This document shows positions 24,208 through 37,400 of a stretch of DNA of 48,074 nucleotides, piece after piece. Within the stretch, counting starts at the first letter, position 1, and each line of letters opens with the position of its first letter. The DNA is from Beroe ovata. Taxonomy: Eukaryota > Ctenophora > Nuda > Beroida > Beroidae. Where the stretch lies: NCBI GenBank assembly GCA_946803715.1, contig CAMPET010000014.1, positions 272,635-320,708 of the forward strand, in the 5' to 3' direction. A model generated the notes under the pieces. It was not told where the DNA came from and searched no databases. It was given only the letters and a program-made list of their open reading frames with translations. A program made the position numbers and the translations under genes.

Positions 24208-26043
24208 TTATTCAAAATGTAACATCCATATCTTTTCATATCTTTTCATATCAGACATCAGTATTACCTACTCAAGATAGGCTCATGGATTGGACGATTG
24301 AATTAGTTCACAAAACTACTTGATAGTTTATGCACTCAAATTTGAGACTGACGATGTCGTTGAACGACGAAATTGATCACAATTGAAAAACGCAATTTCA
24401 TTTTGTTAACAGAGTCAAATGATAATTAACCAACTATCTCTCATCTACTCAAGATACAATTTGCATATTATGAAGTGTGATACGAACGACACGAGAACTG
24501 CCAAACGGGATCAGCAACAATAATTGTGTAGGTTCAGCTCTAACAGAAGCCAGAAGGAGGAATACAAGCTCCGAATTAATAACACACACATCGTGAAAGA
24601 GAAGGAAGTAAAAAGAGTGATTGTTGGATTGACACGGGCTATCATAGTGTGACCAATGTGATCATAATATTATGTGGTCGCAGCGTGGCAATTACCGTGA
24701 CTAGAACAATACGTGAACTGCGGTATCTCTGTGTCATGATAGAGCTCAAAGATATCGGGAACAACCCAAACATTGAGCGTTGCATGTTGATAATGGAATA
24801 CAATAATTAGTCGATTGAGAGCATACGAAGACTGCAGTAGGTAGGTATGGTTTTATAGGAGGTTTGAGAGACAGTTCACCTGATAGCCGCTCCGCTATTA
24901 TACAGGGCATATTCTTAACGTGTCAAGACACGGGCCCGATGCATAAACCCCGAACAATGCGTATCCATTATGAACAAGAGTATATGTGTGTATGTGTGCG
25001 TGTGTGTGTGTATGTGTGTGTGTGTGTGTGTGTGTGAAGCGGGGTATTGGAGGGAGTNGTGAGTGTTTGTGTTATGTGGTGTGTGTGTGTGTGTGTTTGT
25101 GTTTGTGTTTGTGTGTGTGTCTGTGTGTGTGTGATCATTCCGTAGGCAAGGCATTATACCTGTGGGAAATGGGAATACGTGACTGACGACTGCAGTAGAG
25201 CAGTAGCTCAGAAAGCATTGTAAAGAAAGTTTCGGAAATTCTGGATAAATTTTGCTGCATAGTCTTCCTGCTTTTATATTTACCGTTTATCCTTGCGTTT
25301 TTTGCCGGTAAGAATCATTGTAGAAACTGGATAACCATTTATTAACTTTACAACTATGAAATATTCCTGATGATTGAAAACTAAGATTTCGATGCATAAC
25401 GCGAAGCCTGTACCTGAAAAATACAGGGTACACTACAGTGTACACTGCACACTGTACAGTGTACACTGTACATATATTTTACGATTACACTGTACGTATG
25501 CACTGTATAGAGCATACCCTTGTTCTGTTGCTCAAAGACCCTGAGATAGTCTTTGGAAAAGGAGGAAGGAGCAATCCTGTTGCCGAAATAATTGACTTAA
25601 GTTCAGTCAATGAGTACATGATGCACGCTGGTATTGAAAACTTGAGTCTGAATATTCTACAAGGAGTACACTTCCAATTGACTCTATATAAAGTTCAGGG
25701 CAACGTAGTAAAAGCACCAACAATTAATAAAACACAAAAAGTGTGTCTGTGTTGGTACATGTTAAATTGTAAAGGAACATCATGTAAAGATTACCTAATA
25801 AAGTTCGTGAATGATCGAGCATCAAAAGTACTGCACTATTGTTGTTTATCTGAGTACACTTTTTCAATGTGACCAAGTCTGTGTGTGTAAAGGACAATAT
25901 AGGAGAGACGATAGGAGTGTACACTTTCATTGTATTTAACTTTCATTATTATATTTTGTTTTATAACCAGCCAGCCTCAACAAACAATGGATAAAATGAA
26001 AGAAATTGGCCTAATCGATCAAATCCACCACCTTAACAAATCT
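24208..26043. other. non-coding region with GT repeats and AGTGTACA palindromes
   Basis: It holds a GT tract (24985-25131, with one N at 25058) and a dense set of GTACAC/GTGTAC inverted words at 25424-25475. An open frame of 144 codons (25438-25872) follows; it lacks a recognisable domain and begins within the repeat, so I leave it uncalled. Confidence 0.45.
24985..25131. repeat. (GT)n microsatellite, interrupted
   Basis: Two GT blocks separated by a unique patch with an ambiguous base at 25058. Confidence 0.95.
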
Positions 26044-26158
26044 ATGGTAATTAATACCTACCTTGATTGGTCCAAATTGTACCCCACGATAAAATGATGG
26101 ATCCAATCAGATTGGATCCATCATTTTAATGCGGGGTACAATTTATCAATATTACCAT
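26044..26158. repeat. hairpin / foldback element with near-perfect arms
   Basis: Arms of about 35 bases (26074-26108 and 26110-26144), beginning AAATTGTACCCC and ending GATGGATCCAATC at the centre, are inverted copies with about three mismatches and almost no loop. Weaker pairing extends outward to ATGGTAAT (26044) and ATTACCAT (26158). It could be a small MITE or a hairpin RNA precursor; no transcription evidence is available. Confidence 0.75.
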
Positions 26159-26909
26159 TAACACAAACAAAATCGACCTGCGGGTAGGTATGCCTGCATA
26201 TTTTCTAATTCGAATCCCCCTGTTCCTCTCCTCTTGAATATGATTGGTAGCATATTATGTTGATATACGTCAAGGACAGTTCATACGGCTCAACTGTAAC
26301 GACACACCTGATAGATGGAGGAAGCCACTATGATACTATATCCACTATATTATGTGTGTCACAGAGTGTAGCACCTGCCTCTTCAACCAGCCATGGTCCA
26401 CGAAATCGTTACCATGCCTGTGCTCTGCAGTGTCATGTGTTACCATTTGTAAGTTACCGATGGTAAGTTACCAATGGTTACTGATCATCCAAAATATACC
26501 TATGCACGTGCAACCGTTCAGAAGGTGGTTATAATCGAAACGGTGAATTACATGAATCAACCAGCTGCATTACAATCGGTTAGGTGCATGTTACAGTCTG
26601 CGGTTCCCTGCAATTGCACTGAGTTATGTACCAGCGTGGCATGTAGAAGAGAAATGGCTTTATTCTGAGAATGCTTCACTCAGTCAATTAACCGAGATTA
26701 ACCCACCTGGTCCCTAAGAATTTACAACTTTAGATTACAAGATTCGAAATCAATTAGATATTATCAGGTTTGATATTCATAAAAGTAAAGCACCTGCACA
26801 ACATGACAAATCTCAGTTGTTCAGAATTTGCTGTTACGAAAAGCGACAACTCATAAACAGACCCACTAAATCAAACTAAATTAGGTACCTAGCTATGAAA
26901 GTTCATTCT

Positions 26910-29900
26910 TCAAAGTTCCAACATGATGTCAAGAATATCGGAAGGGTCCATGGTGTATTTTACCAGGAGGAAATAGGAAAACCCCGGAATATCGGTAATG
27001 TTCGATTTCTGCTTCTCGATCAGAAGCTCCCTTACCAGGGTTTTGTACAGATTGGCGCTATTCTGCTTCACCATGTTCTCGAAAACGTCCCGATTTCGCG
27101 CCCGTTTAGCCACCGATCTCCAAGTTTGGGCTATGTCCCTGCCGTACACAGAGTTCTCGCTCTCATCCTCAGTTGAGGAAACTTCATCCTCCCCCTCTAA
27201 CAGTGCTGCCTCTGTATAGTGGCAAGGTAGGGGGTGTCAATGGTAGTGACTGGCGTAAATTGTGCTCCTTCATAAACAGATCAATGGTTTTAATAACAAG
27301 GCGCTCACCTTCCATTTCTCGATTCTCCCTCGCGATCTTCTCTTCCTCCTCAAGGCGTTTTTTCGACTGTTCCATCAGCAATTCTAATTCCTCCTTGACC
27401 CTCTTCTCCTTCTGTCGTTTCTCCTCTTCCTCTATCCTTATTCTCTCTTCTTCTTCCTGGTCATTGTAGATAAGCTTATCATAACAGATTTGTGTCATGA
27501 TAAAGCAGGGTTCCACTCATATGAAGAAAACAGGGAAAAAATCTCATCCCATGGATTCCTAAGTACCCTCTTGAGCTGGGCTTGTCTCTCCAGCCTCTGC
27601 TTCTCGTTCATGTGGGCAAGCTCCAGTAATCGGATCCTCTGCCGTTCTATCTCCTCCCTTTCCCGGACATTCTCCAGTATCTTGGTCTTCGCTCTCATGA
27701 GTGCTCTCTGTAATTACATGTGATAAGTGACGTCTGCATGATAGCAAGTGTAGTACACCGCGTCATGAGGATCACGTGGTTAAATGTGTTAACATGAGCA
27801 ACAATAGCGGAGTACTGTTATCAGTGTTGACAATATGTCAACAACACTCACCTGCCTCCGGAGTCTGAGTTCTGCGAGGGTCACTTTCCGGAACCTGATG
27901 ATGTCGTTCTGTTTCTCCCTTACCACCAGCATCCGTTGCTGTCGTCGGTCTCTGGTCTGTTGTCGGGTCAACTTGGCCACTTGGTGTCCTTTCTCTAACT
28001 GATATATTGTCAAGTTAGAGTTAAACTTAAAGAGTGATCAACACAAGAGCACGTTTTCAGAATCAGGGCAACATAGATCATTTGAGTAGCATGAAAATCA
28101 GGCAGATCATAACTTGGAACCTAGATCAATGAGACAATCATCAACTCAGCATGGCTCTCACCCTTGGCTTGTTGCCCGGTGTACTGCAAGTAGAGTTACG
28201 AGACAGGCAGGAAGCCGGGGAGGGGGCAAACATCTTGTCGGGGGTGAGACTGTTCCCGTCGTTGTCTCGCAGATAGTTCTCGTAGGAGAACTCCGAGCTG
28301 AAGTCGTCGATTACTTCGTAGTTTTGTGAGTCGATCTAGGAAGAATATGACGTGCGATTATTGCTCGTTCGTCAATAATTCATTGCAATGATAATGACCT
28401 GATGTCTGATTGATAGATGATAAACTCACCTCATCCTCGTCTACATACTCTGACAGTTGTTTGATTGTATCCAGGAACACGTCAAATGCTTCCTCTGTCA
28501 GTTCATCCTCCGGAATTGCGTTCACATTTTCAAATATCATCTTAATTTCCTTTTTCGCCTGTGATTACGTTTGTTAAGGGGTGATAGAAACGCTGGAGCC
28601 TGAATTAGCACGATGCCAAATTTGATTCGTGTCTTGAAGATAGCGCCATTAGACTACACAATCCACTTTCAAATATGAGTGAGGAGTCCTTTCGACGCTT
28701 TCTACCATGCTAACTGTACTAACCTCTGATTTACTTCTAGATACAGGTTCGACCTCCGCAACTGGCTCGACAACCTTTGTCGGCTGTTTCGGAGATTTTT
28801 CCGGTCTCGGTCGATTGAGCTTCTTTTTCAGCGGTTTGGGGGTCTTTTTCTTGGGTTTCTGTTTCACTTTCTTCTGTGATGTGATGTCATTGTTGGAGTT
28901 GCTGTCAAGGGAGGCAGTCGCCATCTTTGTAACAGAGATATTCGGTACGTCCTGCCGAATGAGACTGGTAATACCCAACTTCTAGTTAGAAGATAATTTT
29001 AGAACATGATTAATACTGATCATTTAGAACATGATAACTGATCATTAATCAGTAATTGAATCAGTAGTGCTGTCTCAGCACTGAAGATGTTGTGGAACAG
29101 AACCGGTTTAGTACCTGTTGTGGGAGAACTGGCGATTGCACCGCTAGATCCCCCTCGGCCGGCAATTCCGGTCCAGGTAGCGGTGTCTGGTGGATGGGCG
29201 TGGCAGAGAGTGAGGGTGTGGAGGGGAGGGAGGGTGGCGGGGAGAATGTGCGGGAAAAACCCGCACCATTATTCGAATTGCGACCCTCCAAGCTGGGGGC
29301 ACTACTGGAAACTGAAGCTTTCTTGCTGCCTGATTTGTTCTCTAGCTCGGTCAGCGCTTGAGCAAGATTTGATTTTCCTGGAGTTGGTATGGTCTGGTTA
29401 ACCGAAGACTGCTCCAATCGCATATCATGGTTATTACGATGCTATCCTGGGACCATGAACAGATTCTGGGAGTGGGTACTGTAGCAGGCTCACCTATGGA
29501 CATTGGTCTATCATTTTTCCGTGAATCCGCTCTTTCCCCCTCTTCTGGCCGTGTTTGTGATGCGATGTCTTGCAACTGAAGTCCGGGATAGAGTGTTTCA
29601 TTGTTTCATGATCATACGATCAATTGCAGAAAACAATCACTATTCGTGTGTTTGGGGATTTTACGATGGGCTTCATGCAGTCATAATAAGATGATATAAT
29701 TGAGTAAGATGATATAATGATGTAATTGAGTAAGATGATATAATTGAGTAATGCTAGAGGTGCTAAATTATGCTTCATCACATGTGACTATTTAACCGTG
29801 CTACAACAGTTACACTTGTGGAATGTGGACTGGTGGAGTGATGTTGAGTGTTGTGTACAATCCGAATTGTCAGTGCAGTGTGAGTAGTGAACATCAGCGA

Positions 29901-31613
29901 GTGAACATCTGTGAGGGTTTTAATACATCTGATATTAACCTTTCCATGTGGGTTAACTTTCCCATGAACTCTAACATTACTCATCCTGGGAGAGGTGGAC
30001 AGGGAGGCGCTCTTGCTGGAGTAGCTCGGGGTCACTGTTTCTGCTCTTGACATATTGGACATCTGAAATCAGGTATTATCGTGTGTGCCATGCGACGGCA
30101 TTTCACCTGCGATGATCACCTTGCAGATACCGCAGGTTACAATCATGAAGACATCATTGCAACATTTTGCTGTGAAAGAAGTCATCGCAAAGTTAGTTTG
30201 CATGTCGTATTTAAAATGTAGGTATCAGCTGGTGTTCAAATCGGCGAGTTCATTTCCATGCACATCACGCCAATTATTCCATGATCCTCGGATGGATTAA
30301 TTTTCGGAAAAGAGTATCTCTGCGAGTGAGATATACATATATCCGCAAAGGTTCAGTGACTTCCTGATCTTGCAAAGCTCCGATATTGTCTTGATCATAA
30401 GCAACAGTTTGAAGTCTCTATTGTCTCAATGGAATGAATGTATTTTTATGGAGGTGTCTTTTATATGAACAGTGAAAAGACATGCATTTATGTGCATCAA
30501 TGAGAAACAAAGGCAATTTATCATCGTCGGCAAAATATTTTGTCAATGCTCATAATCATGCCGCATGTCACAGGTTTATCACAAAATATTTAAATCGCAA
30601 GTCACAAACAAAGGTGACATCATGCGAATCTTATGCAAGACTGAGTAATCATCTTTCAATACGATTTATTGAGGATCAGAACATCCCTAAAAACGGTTGA
30701 TTGGGGATTTAATTATGTCATCCTATTCAAAGAAGATGGTATATGATTTTCGATCGCCAGTGAAAAAGTCACACTTACGACACACACACACAATGACACA
30801 TCACTATAAGCACATGGCGCGTGTCATATTAACGTGGGAGGGGGAGGAGGGAGGCTGAGTGGAGATGCACGTCTCCACCAATTCCACGTGTTCGAGACTT
30901 ATACTCCTCAGGGTGGGCGCTTCATGAAGAGGGGTTGATCCCATCCTAGAGTTGGGAGGTGCAGCACTCATGCCCTCAACTTTGGCGGATTTCGGGTTTT
31001 TCCCGCGGGATTCGGGCATCGGAGTGTTGAGGCTCTTCAGGTAGTTTTCAAACTGTAAAACCTATACCCTCTCAAAACCTTGAGTTAAGAAACGAACAAA
31101 TCGATAGACAGATAGATATTCGAGATTTTAAATCGTGAAAACCTTCCTTTGGTGTTCCTCCCATCTTGCATTTGCAGCCCGCTCAGCCATTTTCAGTCTC
31201 CGCTCCTCCTCTTCAGTCCTCTTCTTCAATCGCGACTGTAACTGCTTGATCCGCTGTAACACACATCGCGGGTTTGACCAACGGTAAAATACCCGACAAT
31301 TTCCATGACTGATTGACTAACTTTAATGATTGACTACCACATGATTTTCGAAAGCTCCTATAAATTCAAATCTATTGTATCGCTTATTCTTAAGCGTTCT
31401 TAACTTGTTACCTAAATGACTTTCAATGTTACCTAAAGTCTTATCCCGCACAGCATAATCTAGTGCCCTATCAATCGGAGTGATTCAACATTGAGGGGGG
31501 TGGAAAATGCACATTCAGGAAGATCCTGTTTTCCAGCTACACATTGCACAATGTACCAAGTTCAGGAGGAATCCAATTGCGAAAAGTGCTCTACCTGCCA
31601 CAATGTACATACC
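26910..31613 (-). CDS. long coiled-coil protein, multi-exon (5' end incomplete)
   Basis: Exons in transcript order: about 31740-31613 (start unsure), 31253-31143, 31052-30834, 30062-29940, 29575-29494, 29377-29115, 28981-28724, 28558-28430, 28335-28162, 27998-27852, 27707-27567, 27456-27309 and 27211-26910 (stop TGA at 26910-26912). Acceptor and donor phases agree at every junction; from 31253 on it encodes 698 residues. The order is a charged helix rich in Glu/Arg (exon at 31253), Ser/Pro-rich linkers, a Lys/Pro-rich patch (KQKPKKKTPK), an acidic helical segment, then long Arg/Glu-rich coiled coils (27998-27309) and a non-coiled C-terminus ending DILDIMLEL. The 30834 donor (CAC|GTTAAT) is weak; without it that frame stops at 30804 and there would be two genes. 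Cytoskeletal or scaffold function is plausible from the coiled coils, but I do not recognise the family. Confidence 0.65.
29685..29752. repeat. short tandem repeat in intron
   Basis: Copies of AAGATGATATAATTGAGT, partly truncated, in an intron of the coiled-coil gene. Confidence 0.85.
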
Positions 31614-31759
31614 TGGTAGATAGCATTTGGGAGGAGGTCCCTCCTTCCCATGGTGACCAGGAGATGATCACTCTGTTCATCAACTCCCGACACCAATATA
31701 CTAGTCCCTGCGGAGGGACTTGGCTCTTTGCCAGCTCCCAGCGCAGAAGTGGTTTAGGA

Positions 31760-33628
31760 TACGATCCGTTACAATGTGCTGGAATTATGTATCGATTATC
31801 AGGGATGTTGTGAACTCATCAGTGGCTCGAAAATAATCCAGATTTGTTCTTTGTCAACCCAGAATAAAATCTACGTGTAAGTAACAACAAGATTTCGGAT
31901 GCAGCGGAATATATAAAGTATTGTACAAAGTTTCAAGTATAGTAACAAGACGTGTAGGAAAGTATAAATAGCCAACTATAGAAACTGTGATAAATACGAC
32001 ATCGAAGTAATAAAAGCATAACATTTCTTCAATGACTGTGACACGGTAATGGCTTGCACGAACTGCGTATAACCTTAGTGGCTTTAATATGCAATTCAAT
32101 CACTTTATATTAAACTTGACAATGCAAAACACACGGTGTGAGGTGTGGGAATTCTACGTTGTTCACCTAAACTTCACTGATGATATGAAGTTAATCGACA
32201 GTCAAACATCGGTAACTGACATCAGTTGCTGGACTTCAATACCTTGATGAGTCATAACTCGACGAGGAAGAAAAACACACGCGATGCAAAACAGTAAGCT
32301 GGTCTTCTCACGCGTACATAGAGCAGTAAAGAGCACAGCAGCTAGCCACTGTAAATAAGCACGAAGATGTGGTTTTATTGTCGCAACCGACCAAAAACGT
32401 TACAAATATTTAACACGATTAAACAGCTGAATTCTTGATAACAAGTAACTGTAAAAGTGAATTGTTTTCGTCGAAATTGTGGTCAACAAACGTATTGTAT
32501 GTGGTAGTAAAGATGGATAGTTTATATAGATAGTAATTTTGTTTTAATCGCATGCATTTTGTCACTGCGATGTGTAAAGTGGCTGCCTAAACACAGCTTG
32601 CACTATTATAGTGTATGCTAACACTTCTATTGCGAAAGTAAGATATCATATCATGTGGGAGGCCGGGCTGAGGAATATCCGATATGAATAAATTGAACAC
32701 ATAATGAATAATGATCTCACGTAATGACGGGTTATTCAGGATTACCTACCTCTAGACATTACCAACTTCGCTGGAGAAATAATGATGAGTGGTGTCTATT
32801 ACTGAATATTGTATTAACTTTAGTCTAGTAGTTCCAAACCAGTATCGATATTCAAAAGGGGCAATCCTCATCGAAACCTTTCGGTCCAAATGGCATCTGG
32901 TGATGTGTGACTGTTCTCGCGCGCTGTATGTAATTGTCAAATTTGAGTGTAAAATACACAGTCATACATACAGTATCGTGACGCGCATAGCCGCTACTTT
33001 ATATAGTGCGCTCTGCGCGAGATTAAGATCAGTGCATTACTGCAACTCGGAATTCCTAGGAAGTTCATCTTTAGGAGCCGTCGCCCGTCACAATTCATCA
33101 CTTTTTTTCCGATGTCATCATCTGTCATCATTTGGTAACTCCCTCTGGCTGATGACGTCATATGTGACGGCTCCCTTTCGCAAAAGGCAAGACTAATTCT
33201 ATTCTTCATATCAAGAAAGACTATGATATCAAAAGGTTGGAACAATAAATTAAATTTAGCGTCACAATCACAAATTGATCCAGAATCAGTTTGAAAGCTG
33301 TGGCAGATGTTACGAGGTTAGGTGAATACGGAATACGGGGTTATTGACTTAAACTCTTCTTTAATTGGGTCGATGGGAAAGGTTGCATCAAACGCTCTGA
33401 CAACTGAAATGTATAAAACAACACAAAGCACATTAACTCCCGATAAAAAGGAAACTCCGACAAGAATGTTCACTTGTTAAATGTTGATGATGCTTATGGT
33501 TTAAGTGTGTTATGTGCCATTGAACCCTCCATTCGGTCTCTCTCCTTCTGGTCCCTGGTGAACAATGAGGACGAAGAGGTGGATTCTCCACTGGTCAGCG
33601 TATCTGGGGGAGCGATATGACAAGGGGA
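31760..33628. other. region upstream of the coiled-coil gene, no firm exon
   Basis: Probably holds the first exon(s) and promoter of the coiled-coil gene. A CRE-like TGACGTCA at about 33153 lies beside an inverted pair of GGAGCCGTC/GACGGCTCC words (33074-33082 and 33167-33175). Possible minus-strand exon pieces occur at about 33330-33413 and 33515-33612 (Ser/Thr-rich, then charged), but I could not join them into a gene. Confidence 0.4.
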
Positions 33629-34068
33629 CTAAAAAACTGCTTCGCTAGTATCATTGGGAAACAGGGCGTTTACACCAGCACGTATAAACTGTTCCCGCGT
33701 TGCGTGACCCAAATACTCCGCAAGCTTTTTACGACCTTTCAGATCACAGATTAAAATAAAGATTTAGATAATAAATAAAGGTGGAAACGCTAATATTTCA
33801 CCTGCGAGGCGCATGTCACGTTCATCCTTCACAGCTGTCGATCGTTGGAGAATTGCTTTGTTACCCGGTCGGTAGCCGTACGCTTCGAACAACTGCAATG
33901 TTCAGGGAATAAATGGGACTGATTCAGAAATGTATTTCTACTAATTTGATAACTGCGAATAGATTGATCGGTTGCACTGGACTGCTAGGTAAGTCGTACC
34001 TGGCCTCCAATGTAGACAGAGCCAACGATGCCAAACGCAGCTGCAATCACTTTACCGTTGGATGCCAT
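33629..34068 (-). CDS. 88-residue protein with one N-terminal membrane span
   Basis: Three exons: 34068-34000 (ATG), 33892-33802 and 33735-33629 (TAG at 33629-33631), with GT-AG introns of 107 and 66 bases and matching phases (0, then 1). The 267-base coding length is a multiple of three. Residues 6-22 (VIAAAFGIVGSVYIGGQ) form a probable membrane anchor, followed by a charged soluble part with GYRPGNK and GRKKLAEYLGH. The plan (short uncleaved N-terminal anchor, basic after it) is common in small mitochondrial or ER proteins, but I do not recognise the family. It lies about 340 bases beyond the 3' end of TOLLIP on the same strand. Confidence 0.72.
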
Positions 34069-34076
34069 ACCTTTGA

Positions 34077-34409
34077 ATAATACTGAAGTAAAATTTGTGC
34101 CTAAAAATTGGCACAAATACGAGTTTAATATTCAAATCTGAGGATCGAATGTCAAATGAATGACACCAGTATTTACAAGTAAGCATGTTGTAACAGAAAT
34201 CCAGAAAAAATTCACTAAAAATCCATATTCTAATTCAATCCAATGAACGAAGAATTCACTTAATCTGCATATCTACAGTAATTTGAACTTTAAAAACCAA
34301 TTAATATAATCATATGAATCACGATTTTTTCAAGCATATATACAGTTATAATTAGAACAGAAACTGTCCTGAGAAATTATCAACAAATGCCATAAAGTCT
34401 CTGCAACCG
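34077..34409. other. short spacer between TOLLIP and the 88-residue protein gene
   Basis: About 330 AT-rich bases that must hold the TOLLIP 3' UTR and the promoter of the next gene. No other feature seen. Confidence 0.5.
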
Positions 34410-37400
34410 TCAAGCTTCTGATTCCTCATCGATACCAGGTTGGGTTATTTGGAGAATTGCTGCCACTGCTCCCTCGACGTTTCCGTTCTTACTTTCTAAG
34501 ACTGTCCTGATCACTTCTACATCTACATCAGGAAACATATCCTGTAAAATGACTTGCATGGAAAAACTGATTAAATAAAGGTCGGATAACGTGGCAATTC
34601 AACTACAAAAAAGCATGAATTTCACGGCAAGAGAAGTTCTAAAGTTGATGGATTGAAGCAGCTGTCGATTTGTGCAATCCTCAGGATTTGCATTGATAGA
34701 GCTAGTCCATTTCTACCTTGATTGTATTGACATCAGATTCCTTGATAGGAGCAGGCTGTCGCCTGGGTGGATTATGCGCCGGTACATGGGTGTAAGGGTG
34801 GTGTATCCTCTGATACGGCAGTGTTATCATTGGCATTGTCTGATGGATGTCATATTCATAACGAATATTGCTGTTAAACGCGGTCACTGTAATGTGATCT
34901 CCAATGAAATCTGCTTACCGTATACGAGATTATAAGGTTTATTGTCCCCTCTTTCCCCTCTCCCAGTTTGCCATTCAGCGGGAACCAGTCATCGATTGTG
35001 TGCCCCTGGGATAATTAATCTTTTATGAGTGAAAACTGACAAATTCAGAACTATATTGCGTCACCTGCTATCTGGGTTCTTGGATTATTACCAGATACAA
35101 CTGCAGTATATTTTCCACCAATCTACAAAACAGTGCGCGAAAACGCGCGTTACCGGAATGCTGATTCTCGGTAAATTTGCGCCGCGCGTTACAAATACGC
35201 AAGTGACAGTCTGCGCGACGCAGTGCGCGTGTTTGTTGCTATACATCCGATATTAGAGAGCCCTCTCCGGGTGACGTTGAAATAAGTATTCGACGATACC
35301 AGATGTCCAAACAAGTTCATGATGTTGTGTTGACAAATCGAGTCTGATTACAAAAACTAGCAATAGGGAATGTTAACATAATTCTACACTTACCACCATA
35401 GTCCGGTTCCAGCTTTCAAATCTGATTTTGACCATGCTGATAAGTTTGACTTAGCCGTATACATTAACAAGAAAGAAGATACCTTTTTAATTATTTTATT
35501 TCCCTTCTCAGTCATTAGACAATTTAAGCAATGCGAATGAATCTCGGGAAATTTCTATTGCCGTTAGGCTTTGACCTTCGAGGCTCAATCCATCATTAAC
35601 ATCTCCCCTTTTCCATATGACAACAGTTTAGCATAACTATTCTATGCCAGAGGAGAGCTGTGAATAACAATTAACAACTGGATATTCACATCCACAAATC
35701 CACAATATTCCATGGAAAGCTGGTTTTCTCCAATTCCAGTGTTAGGAATCATACCATTGGGCACTGCCACAGCAGACAAAGCACAATGCCATGGAATGCC
35801 TTTACAAACAGTCTGAGTGGACCCACTGGTTAACTAACGATTTGACATTGTCGTAACGGTAAAATAGACTAACTTGCACGATACCTTGACCATACGAGAA
35901 TGGGTATTGAATACAGAATAGGATTGTCATTATAAAGTAAAGATGGGTGATGTACCTCTTCACGGAAATTAGAAGGCATCAGTGAGCATACAAATTGCGC
36001 GTGAGAGTGATACCTCACGTGTAGCAGGCATCATGTGCCTAAATAACGCGCGCCTCACGGAAATGCTATTATATAGTAGGAACTGGGCTACCACAGCACA
36101 TTACCAATTCTACCGTTTTCCATGATGCTTCGATGTTCCTGCTATCTCTATAGGTCCAGCTGTAATAAGAGGTAAGAGAGGGTTGCGACTATAGAGTTTT
36201 CATTGAAAACTTGGGTTTTTCTGAGAGTCGTCGGGTTAATTAGACAATTCTATATCAAGTGAAACATTACCCAGGACATATTGGTCACTTGACTGAAGGA
36301 TGGAAGAAATGGCTATTGTGGTCCTTTCCCTGCTCCTACTAGCTCCACAAGGTACATTATAGGTAGAAAAGATAACAATATGCGGAGTAGAATTAGCATT
36401 CATCCCATGTCACTAGAGTAAATATTATGATGAAAGCGGACTCCTACACGATTGTAGACTCGACAATGATTGTAGACTCGACAATTGGAGATTCTGACAT
36501 TGTAGAGTCTGACATTGCTGATTCTACAATAATTGCAGATGCAGGCTTTGTAACAACAGGAGGAGAAGCGATATGTACAGAATTGCAGGATTTGGGCTGC
36601 TGGGCTGATGACTTGGATGACCGCGCTTTTGACGGGGGAAGGAAGGCAAAGTATCCAGTCGATCCAGTACAAAATTGCAGAGACTACACTGTGGGTCAGG
36701 GGTGGAGTGTGTTTGGTGTACAAGTTGCTGAGGCGTGTCACACAGCGAGCAACGGTGCACAGACATACAACAGACACGGACCTAGTGACGTGTGTGTTGG
36801 TGGGGAGGGCGAGCAGAGTGCAAACAGTGTGTACAGGATTCACTGCCCCGGTGAGTGTAGTGGGGGAATCAGGAATACTCATACTCACAATTGTGTCGAA
36901 AAACTCAAATAGATTCACGAAATGCGAATGTGTTCGACGACATCCAAAACGATTAAAAAGGAAGGACATCTCAGAATTAATAATTGTACTAGGTTAACGC
37001 AGATATCAACTGACTATTTATACATGTAAGAATACGAATCTGGTTTGGGTGTATCCTATCGGGACGGCGTGATAATGTGACGGTGGAAAACAGTCCCGGC
37101 GTGATAATGTGACGGTGGAAAACAGTCCCGGCGTGATACTGTGACGGTGGAAAACAGTCCCGGCGTCATAATTTGACGGTGACAGCCTACGGCAGCGTTA
37201 TGGAGCGACTCACCTCGAATACAGACTGCGGCACTGCTATTTTGGCATGTGCTATCCGCGTGTCTTCAGTCAGTGACTTCTCGTCAAACACCTGTACATC
37301 TATACTCCTTACAGCAGTGGTGTTGGGCAGAGGACTGTAACGAGAATGGAAATTATCGAGAAAAATTGAGATTTTCGAGAAAAATTGAGATTTTCGAGAA

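Noticed and set aside
25438-25872. 144-codon open frame on the plus strand
   Set aside because: Begins inside a GTACAC palindromic repeat, with no recognisable domain or splice sites consistent with a gene; could be a relic but is not supported.
26200-26225. TTCGAATCC-like B box suggesting a tRNA
   Set aside because: No cloverleaf or A box could be formed around it.
32789-33196. 135-codon open frame on the plus strand
   Set aside because: Overlaps a probable regulatory patch with inverted repeats and a CRE-like site; no protein features.
36400-36969. 189-codon minus-strand open frame across the nested GCW/WSC-like exon
   Set aside because: Shadow of the plus-strand exon, whose Cys spacing and splice signals are convincing.
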